The notes beneath the pieces were generated by a model, which worked only from the letters and a program-made list of their open reading frames with translations, did no database searches and was not told the DNA's origin. From Paenibacillus agilis (GTDB taxonomy: Bacteria > Bacillota > Bacilli > Paenibacillales > Paenibacillaceae), in NCBI RefSeq assembly GCF_007786455.1, contig NZ_VNJK01000001.1, positions 3,496,673 to 3,560,672 on the forward strand: a stretch of 64,000 nt of DNA, written 5' to 3'. Both the position numbers and the translations under genes were made by a program. Every line of letters starts with the position of its first letter. Within the stretch, counting starts at the first letter, position 1. Below are positions 9,918 through 17,188 of this stretch, piece after piece.

Positions 9918-9946
9918 TCTAACGCTTTCTTAACGGAACCTTAACA
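9918..9946. promoter_or_regulatory. Triple 11-bp direct repeat, WalR/PhoP-like operator
   Basis: TAAC recurs at 9920, 9931 and 9942, exactly 11 bp apart. On the minus strand this reads TGTTAA-N5-CGTTAA-N5-CGTTAG, one mismatch per half-site or fewer from the WalR box (TGTWAH-N5-TGTWAH) and the PhoP box. It lies in the 347-bp gap between the divergent response-regulator and M23 genes. Nothing else beyond the promoter below was recognised in the gap. Confidence 0.6.
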
Positions 9947-9970
9947 AACTAGTTTTATAACCAATATATT
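9941..9970 (+). promoter_or_regulatory. Candidate promoter of the M23 peptidase gene
   Basis: TTAACA (9941-9946) and TATATT (9965-9970) are separated by 18 nt. The -35 coincides with the last direct repeat, the geometry seen where OmpR-family regulators activate transcription. The leader would be about 100 nt. Confidence 0.45.
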
Positions 9971-10078
9971 ACAGGAATTATTTACATTCTGTTTCACTGC
10001 GCTTAAAAGTGAACCTTTATTATTCATATTAGAAACGGAAACAAACAAAACAAATTCGCTCACGAAGGAGATTGAATC

Positions 10079-11158
10079 ATGAAAAAGATCGAAGATGTTA
10101 CAAACCACTCAAAACGTAATAGTACAAATAAAAAGAATCTATCACGTTCAACAGCAGCTATCCTTGCAACTCTACTTGTTTCCTCTCTTCTAATAGGCGG
10201 ATGTGCAGATCAAGAAGTGGCGGCAGCGCCGAAAAATGCTGCTAAAGAAAATGAAGGGACCGTAACTGTGGAGAAAAAGAAACCTATCATTGCAACAAAA
10301 GTAAATCTCGAAAAGTGGATAGCAGCACATGATGGCCGCTCTTTACACGCAGCATTAGAAGCAAGCTTTCAGAAAAAAGTAAGTCAAAATGATATTCAGC
10401 AGCATTTAGAATCTTTCTGGACGAAAGGGGAGAAGCCTCGTTATGTGGGGCAACGATTTTCGCCTGAAGGGTACATTGTTGAATCTTGGACAAACAAAGA
10501 TAAAAGCAAACTGATTTTAGCTATCATTAAAAATGGAAAAATACAATATTTACTCATGCCGCCGCCTCTTAAATTTCCAGAGACAGATTCCTATCAAACA
10601 AAAACGACTTTCCAGCTTCCATTTGATGGCGAATGGTTCGTTGGTTGGGGCGGTCATAATGTAATCGAAAATTATCACTACGCTTATGAGACACAGCGCT
10701 ATGCGCTTGACCTTGTTGTGACGAAGAAAGGGAAAAGCTTTAAGGGCGATGGCAAGAAAAATGAGGACTATTACGCATTCGGCAAAAAAGTATTGTCCCC
10801 TGCGGGCGGAACCGTCGTTGATGTGGTAACTGACATCCCAGACAACGTTCCGGGAAAGATGAACCCAGATCAGACAGCTGGCAACTATGTCATTATTGAT
10901 CACGGCAACAATGAATATAGTTTATTAGCTCACTTCAAGCAAAATACAATTAAAGTGAAAAAGGGCGATAAGGTTAAAACTGGAGACTATTTAGGAGACT
11001 GCGGTAATTCGGGCAACTCAAGCGAGGCGCACATCCACTATCAAGTAAGTGACAAACCAAGTTTGGAGCATGGTCGTTCATTGCCTCCGCGTTTCGCAAA
11101 AGGAATTTTCCCTGTACAAGGTCAGACACTAAAAGGACAATCACCAACAAACAAATAA
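10079..11158 (+). CDS. M23-family metallopeptidase lipoprotein
   Basis: A 359-residue putative cell-wall hydrolase. A long basic N-terminus leads to a hydrophobic helix and lipobox IGGC with C42 as the lipidation site. Residues about 75-165 form an N-terminal domain that was not recognised. The C-terminal half is an M23 (LytM/lysostaphin-type) endopeptidase fold, with QRYALDL carrying the metal-binding Asp and HIHYQV the HxH pair; GDYLGDCGNSGNSS is the typical M23 turn. It should cleave peptide cross-links outside the membrane. AAGGAG is 8 nt before the ATG. It is divergent from the two-component genes, with a shared operator-like repeat. Confidence 0.88.
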   Translation: MKKIEDVTNHSKRNSTNKKNLSRSTAAILATLLVSSLLIGGCADQEVAAAPKNAAKENEGTVTVEKKKPIIATKVNLEKWIAAHDGRSLHAALEASFQKKVSQNDIQQHLESFWTKGEKPRYVGQRFSPEGYIVESWTNKDKSKLILAIIKNGKIQYLLMPPPLKFPETDSYQTKTTFQLPFDGEWFVGWGGHNVIENYHYAYETQRYALDLVVTKKGKSFKGDGKKNEDYYAFGKKVLSPAGGTVVDVVTDIPDNVPGKMNPDQTAGNYVIIDHGNNEYSLLAHFKQNTIKVKKGDKVKTGDYLGDCGNSGNSSEAHIHYQVSDKPSLEHGRSLPPRFAKGIFPVQGQTLKGQSPTNK

Positions 11159-11170
11159 AGCTTTGTATGA

Positions 11171-11236
11171 AAAAAACCTTTCCTGTAAGTGAGAGATTGC
11201 TAATGTCTCTCTACTCACCAGGAAAGGCTTTTTTGT
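11171..11236. terminator. Bidirectional terminator between the M23 gene and gpr
   Basis: CCTTTCCTG and CAGGAAAGG form the outer stem with A-runs before and T-runs after. An inner GTGAGAGA/TCTCTC arm is also present. It serves both convergent genes. Confidence 0.85.
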
Positions 11237-11238
11237 GA

Positions 11239-12240
11239 TTAATGCGTATAAGCAGCTACATTATTCGTATCCACCGCTTCATGAAGAGCCGCATTTAAGC
11301 CGCTGGCTATTATATTAGCCATATCCTCAATAAATTCATCGACCTCTTTAGGCGTTACTATGACATCATGTCCAAGCGGTTCCAGCACTTCCTTTACGAG
11401 CTGTAATCGTTCCTGCTCTGACACTTCGTCTAACAGACCTATAACGTCTCTCGATTTTACGTTCTCATGTTTAAAATGCTCTTTCATTAACTCAATTGCA
11501 TTATTCACAATCGTTGAGGCATAACATACGGTCGGCACGCCTACTGCAATACAAGGTATTCCAAGTATTTCTTTCGTCAATCCTTTGCGCTTGTTGCCAA
11601 TCCCAGAGCCTGGATGAATACCAATATCTGCAACTTGAATGGTTGTATTGACTCTTTCCAAAGCCTTGGAAGCCAATGCATCGATTGCAATAATAACATC
11701 AGGGCGCGTTTTCTCCACAATGGCATGCACAATTTCGCTAGATTCGATGCCTGTTGTTCCAAGTACTCCGGGGGCTACAGCACTAACTTGCCTATAACCA
11801 GGGCTTACTTGCTCAGGTACGAGTTCAAAGTAATGCCTTGTTACCAATATATTTTCTACAACCATCGGGCCAAGCGCATCCGGTGTTACATTCCAGTTGC
11901 CCAAACCAACGATCAATACCTTATCAGTCGACTTTACTCCTGATTCTATTAAATACTTTTCAAATAATTGAGCAAACTTCGTCGCTACCCGATCCTGCAG
12001 GTCGGAGTCTTTTTTACGTAATCCTGGCACCTCTAATGTCAAATAGCGCCCTTGTACGCGCCCCATTGCACGAGATCCTTCTTCATTATATACGTTTAGG
12101 TTCGTTACTCTAATTCCTGCCGCATTCTCGACATGCTCTTCCACACCAGGCAGCGGCACATGGATATCAGGCTGCGCCATTTCACGCGCTTCAAGTGCTA
12201 GGTCCGTTCGTACCGAATACTTGTTCAAATCTGCCGTCAT
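11239..12240 (-). CDS. gpr: Germination protease GPR
   Basis: A 333-residue A25-family protease that degrades small acid-soluble spore proteins at germination. The N-terminal NKYSVRTDLALEAREM contains the autoprocessing site (RTDL followed by AxE), which implies removal of about 15 residues during sporulation. VLIVGLGNWNVTPDALGP, APGVLGTTGIES and IHPGSGIGNKRKGL are strongly conserved GPR blocks. GGAGG lies 6-7 nt before the ATG. The gene is convergent with the M23 gene. A forespore-type promoter is proposed upstream, in line with sigma-F/G control of gpr in Bacillus. Confidence 0.96.
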   Translation of the reverse strand: MTADLNKYSVRTDLALEAREMAQPDIHVPLPGVEEHVENAAGIRVTNLNVYNEEGSRAMGRVQGRYLTLEVPGLRKKDSDLQDRVATKFAQLFEKYLIESGVKSTDKVLIVGLGNWNVTPDALGPMVVENILVTRHYFELVPEQVSPGYRQVSAVAPGVLGTTGIESSEIVHAIVEKTRPDVIIAIDALASKALERVNTTIQVADIGIHPGSGIGNKRKGLTKEILGIPCIAVGVPTVCYASTIVNNAIELMKEHFKHENVKSRDVIGLLDEVSEQERLQLVKEVLEPLGHDVIVTPKEVDEFIEDMANIIASGLNAALHEAVDTNNVAAYTH

Positions 12241-12275
12241 CGTCTTCCTCCCGTCAAATCATCGTGTGCTCTCGC

Positions 12276-12306
12276 TATTATGCGCAAGTTGTTCGTTCCA
12301 TTATGC
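12276..12306 (-). promoter_or_regulatory. Tentative forespore (sigma-G/F) promoter of gpr
   Basis: CATAATA at 12276-12282 on the minus strand fits the sigma-G -10 consensus. GCATA at 12302-12306 fits the -35, but the 19-nt spacer is about 1 nt too long. It starts 36 nt upstream of gpr. Confidence 0.4.
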
Positions 12307-12392
12307 GTATGCTTACGTAAATTCTTCGATAAACTCGCGTCAAATCACGGGATTTCCACGTAATGGGAGGTGCTCCCAGTATGGGTTGTGTG

Positions 12393-12421
12393 TTGCTTTT
12401 TACTATACATCATGATAGAAT
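12393..12421 (+). promoter_or_regulatory. Probable sigma-A promoter of rpsT
   Basis: TTGCTT (12393-12398) and TAGAAT (12416-12421) are spaced by 17 nt, about 80 nt before the rpsT start. Confidence 0.5.
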
Positions 12422-12507
12422 ACTTTAAGTTGTGAATCATTTCATTCAGACTTGGTTCTGTGAAATTGATTCTATTGTCGCACTACGATGCAACGGAGGT
12501 GAAAGCA

Positions 12508-12780
12508 ATGCCAAACATTAAATCCGCTGTTAAACGCGTAAAAACAAACGACAAACGTCGTATGTTGAACGCTTCCCAAAAATCGGCACTTCGTACAGCA
12601 GTTAAAGCTGCTGATGTCGCTTTGACAACTACTGAAGTGGAAACAGCTAAAGCAGCTGTAGCTTTGGCTTCCAAGAAATTGGACAAAGCTGTGACTAAAG
12701 GTTTGATCCACAAAAATGCGGCTGCCCGCAAAAAATCTCGCTTAGCACAAAAATTGAACGCTTTGACTGCACAAGCATAA
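12508..12780 (+). CDS. rpsT: 30S ribosomal protein S20
   Basis: A 90-residue basic protein of the small ribosomal subunit ([18 protein letters not shown] and VDKA-type C-terminal helices ending [15 protein letters not shown]). The length is normal for S20. The open frame begins 16 codons earlier, but GGAGGTGA 5-6 nt before the ATG at 12508 and the conserved MPNIKSA start decide the position. It is a single-gene unit, divergent from gpr, with its own promoter and a terminator shared with holA. Confidence 0.97.
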   Translation: MPNIKSAVKRVKTNDKRRMLNASQKSALRTAVKAADVALTTTEVETAKAAVALASKKLDKAVTKGLIHKNAAARKKSRLAQKLNALTAQA

Positions 12781-12811
12781 TCAAAGCCTTTCATACTTAG
12801 CTTAAAGCGCA

Positions 12812-12843
12812 AAAAAAGGCTGTCCAGCAGGACAGCTTTTTTT
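12812..12843. terminator. Bidirectional terminator between rpsT and holA
   Basis: GCTGTCC-AGCA-GGACAGC is flanked by seven As on the left and seven Ts on the right. It ends rpsT and can also stop holA transcripts. Confidence 0.88.
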
Positions 12844-12998
12844 ATTTGCATGCTTACTATTTATTTTCTTAATACTGCGAATATATTGGAGAAATCTTGT
12901 CTAGTCTTGTCTAATCTTCTCTAGTAAACTCAACTCAATCCAACTTCTCCGTATTCTCCACGTTTTGCTCCTCATCACTTTGCATTTAACATAAGGAT

Positions 12999-14039
12999 CT
13001 AGCGAATCTTATGACGAGGCACACCGCTGCTAAGTCTCATAATGAACAGCTCTAGCCCCAATGTCTTCTCTACTCGCCCGCTCTTCATTTCATAATCCAA
13101 CTCAGCCGCCTCTGTGAGCCACGCTGCCAGCGCACTGGCAGGATGTGAGCGTGCCTGCTCTGCTGCCATCTTAACGGCATAAGGATGCAATCCCAGCTGC
13201 GATGCTGCCTGCTGCTGACTAAAGCTCTGGCCTGTCAGTTCCTTCACTTGCAGCATAATACGCAGCTGACGAACGATAAGCGCTACGATCTTAATTGGTT
13301 CTTCCTTCTGCTTTAACAATTCATGCAGCGTTGATAATGCTCGATCCGTGCGTTTCCCTATTATATCTTCAACAAGTTGAAACACATTTTGTTCTGTATT
13401 TTTAGGAACAAGACTTTCAACTGCGTTAGCATCAATACGCTGACTCTGGCCTACAAATAGACACAGCTTTTCGATTTCACTCGATAGGGCTTGCAGCTTC
13501 GTTCCTGCACTTTTAATGAGCACATCTACCGCTTGCTCTTCTATGGTGCACTGGCGCTGTTCAACTTGCTTTATTACCCATTGCACCAGCTCTTCCGCAC
13601 TGAATGGATTAAACGCTAATACAGCATCAGCTGATTTGGCAGCCTTCGTCGTCTTCTTACGCTCGTCAAGCTTGTCAGCCTGTACCATGAAAATAATGAT
13701 GGTGGTGTCCATCGGTTCCGCCATATATTGCAGCAAACGATCGGTGCGATGCTCAATCTTACCATCCTTGCCAGTCCCAAAAATCGACTGGTCCTTCACA
13801 AGAATCACTTTGCGCTCAACAAGAAACGGTGGTGTTTCTGCTTCTTCTACTACTAGCTCAACCGGCATTTCCGATGTATCCATCTTCATAATCGCCAATT
13901 CGCGATTATCTTCCGGTACGAGCTGCTCCAACATAAGCTGAACAAACTCATCCATTCGATATTTTTCTGAACCATATAACACATAGAACGGTTGTGCTTG
14001 ACCCTTCTTAATTTGCTTCACAGCCGTCTTCAAATCCAC
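12999..14039 (-). CDS. holA: DNA polymerase III delta subunit (clamp loader)
   Basis: A 346-residue protein of the sliding-clamp loader, matching the length of Bacillus HolA/YqeN. FYVLYGSEKYRMDE and the KLDERKKTTKA block are family features; the C-terminal collar helices include ALIVRQLRIMLQ. The open frame reaches 14138 and an ATG exists at 14072. However, AAGGAGG sits 8 nt before the GTG at 14039, which gives a start that aligns with Bacillus HolA. The gene also has its own promoter just upstream. It lies between rpsT and the YbjQ/small-membrane genes, convergent with rpsT. Confidence 0.93.
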   Translation of the reverse strand: MDLKTAVKQIKKGQAQPFYVLYGSEKYRMDEFVQLMLEQLVPEDNRELAIMKMDTSEMPVELVVEEAETPPFLVERKVILVKDQSIFGTGKDGKIEHRTDRLLQYMAEPMDTTIIIFMVQADKLDERKKTTKAAKSADAVLAFNPFSAEELVQWVIKQVEQRQCTIEEQAVDVLIKSAGTKLQALSSEIEKLCLFVGQSQRIDANAVESLVPKNTEQNVFQLVEDIIGKRTDRALSTLHELLKQKEEPIKIVALIVRQLRIMLQVKELTGQSFSQQQAASQLGLHPYAVKMAAEQARSHPASALAAWLTEAAELDYEMKSGRVEKTLGLELFIMRLSSGVPRHKIR

Positions 14040-14067
14040 GTACCATTCCTCCTTAACATCTGTACCG

Positions 14068-14095
14068 ATCATAGCAGACTTAAGAAGAAAAACAA
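14068..14095 (-). promoter_or_regulatory. Probable promoter of holA, overlapping the upstream terminator
   Basis: TTGTTT (14090-14095) and TATGAT (14068-14073) on the minus strand are 16 nt apart. The -35 lies inside the T-run of the preceding terminator. The predicted leader is only about 22 nt, which supports the GTG start at 14039. Confidence 0.5.
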
Positions 14096-14129
14096 AGGGA
14101 TTGAACGGCAACCCGATCAATCCCTTTGT
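14081..14129 (-). terminator. Strong terminator upstream of holA
   Basis: A perfect 12-bp stem (ACAAAGGGATTG/CAATCCCTTTGT, 14-nt loop) is followed on the minus strand by TTTTTCTTCTT. It should end the transcript of the YbjQ/small membrane protein pair. Confidence 0.85.
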
Positions 14130-14307
14130 CCCCAACATCTATGATAAACGCCTGTTTGGAGAAGGCCTAGGTCCTTCTCGCAGACGGTTACACGACGACG
14201 GGTCCGTTACTAGTTATGTGTTGTTTCTTTCTGCTAATACTATACGCAAGTCATGCTTCAAGTGTGCAGCATCCTGTGCAATTTTATTTTGAACTTTCCG
14301 TATGAAC
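14130..14307 (-). other. Untranslated stretch with near-perfect palindrome (14159-14179)
   Basis: No plausible coding frame was found here. GAGAAGG and CCTTCTC flank a CCTAGG core at 14159-14179, and a strong terminator follows. The stretch could be a 3' untranslated region of the preceding operon or a small RNA; no convincing separate promoter was seen. Confidence 0.35.
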
Positions 14308-14532
14308 TCATTCGGCTTTATAAAACCGCTCGCCTGTACGTGAATTGTAATACACTCTTATCTTTTGCCCTGTTCGCGGATCAATACTGACTTCAGATGT
14401 ACGTTCATAGCCATCAGGTACATCCGTATCTGATTCCTTTCGATATCTGCGATCTTTGAATCGTGCAACAACAAGCAAAACAAGGAGCAGCAGCGCCTGA
14501 ACACCAAAATAAATCCACAGAAATTTGTCCAT
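14308..14532 (-). CDS. Small single-pass membrane protein, unknown function
   Basis: A 74-residue protein. An N-terminal membrane helix (IYFGVQALLLLVLLVVARF) is followed by a basic stop-transfer KDRRYRK and a soluble tail with SIDPRTGQKIRVYYNSRTGERFYKAE, which contains two similar RTGxxxRxYY/F units. I do not recognise the family. Its ATG overlaps the TAA of the upstream YbjQ-family gene (TAATG), so the two are translationally coupled. Confidence 0.65.
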   Translation of the reverse strand: MDKFLWIYFGVQALLLLVLLVVARFKDRRYRKESDTDVPDGYERTSEVSIDPRTGQKIRVYYNSRTGERFYKAE

Positions 14533-14858
14533 TACGCTCTTTCTTTCTCAATTATAACGGCAGTGCCATAAGCTACGATTTCCGTCATATTATTACCCGC
14601 TTCGCCAGAATCAAAACGAACCATAACAATCGCATTTGCACCCATCGCTTGAGCATTTTGCACCATACGATCCATAGCTTGCTTACGAGCATCTTCCAGC
14701 ATTTCTGTGTATTGCGTAATCTCACCGCCAACAAGACCCTTGAACGCTGCCATGATATCTTTGCCGAGCCCTCTTGCGCGTACAGTTAAACCAAATACAG
14801 GACCAATTACTTCTTTCACCTCATAATTTGGAACACGCTCAGTTGTAACAATTAACAC
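14532..14858 (-). CDS. YbjQ/UPF0145 (DUF74) family protein
   Basis: A 108-residue soluble protein of the pentamer-forming YbjQ family, sometimes called heavy-metal-binding. Characteristic blocks are VPNYEVKEVIGPVFGLTVRA, GGEITQYTEMLEDARKQA and MGANAIVMVRFD. The biochemical role of the family is not settled. GGGGG lies 7-8 nt before the start. It is coupled to the small membrane protein that follows. Confidence 0.88.
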   Translation of the reverse strand: MLIVTTERVPNYEVKEVIGPVFGLTVRARGLGKDIMAAFKGLVGGEITQYTEMLEDARKQAMDRMVQNAQAMGANAIVMVRFDSGEAGNNMTEIVAYGTAVIIEKERA

Positions 14859-14974
14859 ACTATCGCCCCCTAATCCGTTGATTTATCATTTCATACGGCA
14901 AAGCGATATGTTCGTTTCAATTTCTACTTCTAATAATTCAATTGCCTAACCTAATGTAAATGGGAAATGGCTTA

Positions 14975-15011
14975 TATATAAAGAAACAGCCTACTGTGAT
15001 AAGGTAGACTG
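14975..15011 (-). terminator. Terminator of the ECF sigma/anti-sigma operon
   Basis: An 8-bp stem (CAGTCTAC/GTAGGCTG, one G-U) is followed by TTTCTTTATATA on the minus strand, 30 nt past the anti-sigma stop. Confidence 0.75.
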
Positions 15012-15042
15012 CTTCTTAATAGAGCATAACTAATGAAGTTAT

Positions 15043-16464
15043 TTATGGGTTGGACTCTGTACCTGTATCAGGAGCAGGACTTATTGTTGGATCTTCCCCT
15101 GGTTCGTTCACTGGATTGTCTCCATTCACGGGCGAGGGAGTATCATGAGTTGGAGCTTCTGGCTCTGGCTCCGCTGGAGGCAAAGCTGGAGATTTGGCAT
15201 TCTCCTCACTTGGCTTAGCTGGAGCAGTAACTTTGTGAAGACCTTTGTTATCTACCTGATACACAACATCTTTTGTCTTCCCATCTGACGCGCCAACCGT
15301 AACAGTGATCTGCTTGTTATCTTCACTCCAATTTATTTGCTCTGGAGTATCAGTGAAATCCAAAATCTGAACGATTATCGGACTGTTGTTCTCATACCGG
15401 TACAACATAAGCTGTCCGTTGATCCAACGTACCGTGTAACTTTTATCTGGCGAATGAGAATCAATAGATGCAGTAAACAGAGATGCTTCTTTACCATCAG
15501 GGACAATGCCTTTCTTATCCCTTCCTGTGGATTCACCAGCACCATCTGTAACTCCTTGCCCTCCTACTGGAGGCTGCTGCTCTTTATCACCTTTAGGTTT
15601 AGTGTCCGGCGTCTGATGACCTGCAGGTTTTACCGTTTCAGGGTTTGGCTTTGGCTTATCCCCTTTATTTCCACCGCCCTTACTAGAAGGTTGTTCACTT
15701 CCGCTGTCTTTGGGCTTAACAGGAGCTATCCTGCTCGTAGTTAGCGGCTTAGATGCACCTTCTTCTGCTGTTGGCTGCTCTGGCTGCTCACGATTAGATT
15801 CACGGCTCACCTGTTCTGGATCAGTGTTATCTTGTGCATAGCCTTGGCCTGGACTATCCCCATTCCCATTATGGTCTGGATCCGTTTGTGTGGATTCATT
15901 AGCAACAGCTTTACCACCAACCTCTGTCGATCCTTGCTCCGTAGATGGATCGGTAGACTTCGCAACCTTTTCTTCACTCTTGTTGACAGAAAGTTCACTA
16001 AAGTCTGCGCTCTCTTGCGAAACCGGTTGATAATTAATAACAAACAACCCTACTACTAACCCTGCTGCGATAACGCCGCTGACTGCTTTCCATTTGAACC
16101 ACTTGTTCATACGTACTGCTGGACTTGTGCTTCCATGTACGTTCTTAGGCCTGCTTAATGTTTCCTCTTGCGATTTCGAATTCGATTGCATCAAAGGCAC
16201 AGGTGCTGATATTATCGTATTTTCTTCCGCTTGAGGTGCTTTTACTCGATCAAGTTCATCTAGTTGAGGCAATATGGCATCAACCAAGCTATAAGCTGGT
16301 TGCACTTTAGGAAGCTCTACTAATTGTTGATGTAGACGTGACAAGCGTTCAAACATCTCGGCACAGGCGGGACAACGGCGCATATGTTCTGTCAGCAGGT
16401 TATGGTCATATTCCATATCATCCAGCTTTAGTTGTATCAATTCCATCACCTCTGTACAGTTCAC
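15043..16464 (-). CDS. Transmembrane zinc-finger anti-sigma factor
   Basis: A 473-residue regulator. The N-terminal ZAS/zf-HC2 domain carries C3, H27, C31 and C34 (HMRRCPAC). One membrane segment follows (AVSGVIAAGLVVGLFVINY, about 128-147). A very long extracytoplasmic linker rich in E, S, T, P, G and K (about 155-330) leads to a compact domain (about 330-410, SHSPDKSYTVRWINGQLMLYRYE) and a proline/glutamate-rich tail. It should hold the adjacent ECF sigma factor at the membrane. It starts with GTG overlapping the sigma stop (GTGA). The C-terminal sensor domain is unlike those I can name. Confidence 0.85.
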   Translation of the reverse strand: MNCTEVMELIQLKLDDMEYDHNLLTEHMRRCPACAEMFERLSRLHQQLVELPKVQPAYSLVDAILPQLDELDRVKAPQAEENTIISAPVPLMQSNSKSQEETLSRPKNVHGSTSPAVRMNKWFKWKAVSGVIAAGLVVGLFVINYQPVSQESADFSELSVNKSEEKVAKSTDPSTEQGSTEVGGKAVANESTQTDPDHNGNGDSPGQGYAQDNTDPEQVSRESNREQPEQPTAEEGASKPLTTSRIAPVKPKDSGSEQPSSKGGGNKGDKPKPNPETVKPAGHQTPDTKPKGDKEQQPPVGGQGVTDGAGESTGRDKKGIVPDGKEASLFTASIDSHSPDKSYTVRWINGQLMLYRYENNSPIIVQILDFTDTPEQINWSEDNKQITVTVGASDGKTKDVVYQVDNKGLHKVTAPAKPSEENAKSPALPPAEPEPEAPTHDTPSPVNGDNPVNEPGEDPTISPAPDTGTESNP

Positions 16465-17012
16465 CCTCGCACACCACCTTTCTCATAATCTTGTAGCATC
16501 GTTTGCAATTGTTGACGCGCACGGAATAGATAAGACTTCACTGTGTTCAATGGAATGTCTAAGCTATCCGCAATCTCGTTGTAAGAAAAATCTTGTAAGT
16601 ACCGCAAAACGACGACTGTTCTATGGTGCTCAGGCAGGCGGTCGATGGCCTCACGTATATCTTGAGCCGCATAGGCGGATAACACTTCTTTTTCCACACT
16701 TTGATCCCCGAGAAACACCAAATTATGCTCATCAATGGAGACGGTGGGACGGGCACGTCGGAATTTATCAATACAAATATTCGTTACAATTCGTTGTACC
16801 CATGTCTTAAACTGAGCTTTCTCTTCATAAGAGTTAATCTTCGAGTATATACGAATCAATGCCTCTTGGGACGCGTCCATGGCATCTTGCTCGTTGTGAT
16901 TCAGCACGTAATAAGCCGTTCGATACACATACGGTTCTATTTCTCGCAAAAGGGTGATTAGAGCCTCGCGATCACCGGATTGAGCGGCTCGTATGAGACC
17001 TTGCTCTATCAC
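16461..17012 (-). CDS. ECF RNA polymerase sigma factor (SigW-like)
   Basis: A 183-residue group 4 sigma factor with region 2 (DAMDASQEALIRIYSKINSYEEKAQFKTWVQRIVTNICIDKFRR, printed here only as landmarks DASQEA and FKTWVQRIV) and region 4 (LPEHHRTVVVLRYLQDFSY, then IPLNTVKSYLFRARQQL). The frame is open to 17039, but an ECF-type promoter ends just before that ATG, and a G-rich ribosome site (AGAGGGGGGG) sits 4-5 nt before the GTG at 17012. It is co-transcribed and overlapping with its anti-sigma gene. The regulon is unknown; the autoregulatory promoter suggests envelope-stress control. Confidence 0.88.
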   Translation of the reverse strand: MIEQGLIRAAQSGDREALITLLREIEPYVYRTAYYVLNHNEQDAMDASQEALIRIYSKINSYEEKAQFKTWVQRIVTNICIDKFRRARPTVSIDEHNLVFLGDQSVEKEVLSAYAAQDIREAIDRLPEHHRTVVVLRYLQDFSYNEIADSLDIPLNTVKSYLFRARQQLQTMLQDYEKGGVRG

Positions 17013-17040
17013 TTTGCCCCCCCTCTCTTGCATATCCATT

Positions 17041-17067
17041 GACGCAGCGTAAGCGAAAATGGTTGCA
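17041..17067 (-). promoter_or_regulatory. Probable autoregulated ECF promoter
   Basis: TGCAAC (17062-17067) and CGTC (17041-17044) are 17 nt apart on the minus strand, close to the TGAAAC-N16-CGTC pattern of SigW-type promoters. It sits immediately upstream of the ECF sigma gene. Confidence 0.55.
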
Positions 17068-17188
17068 GTCAGATTTTATTTTTTTGCCACCCAATAAATG
17101 GGGTTGAATAGAAGCAGCACTAAATATAAAGCAAATCTAAGTTAAAATATGTATGAGTCCGCTAAGCTTCTATTGTAAATGAATGTCT

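Noticed and set aside
14101-14292. Plus-strand frame of 63 codons upstream of holA
   Set aside because: TTG start without ribosome site, and its first codons are simply the terminator stem-loop.
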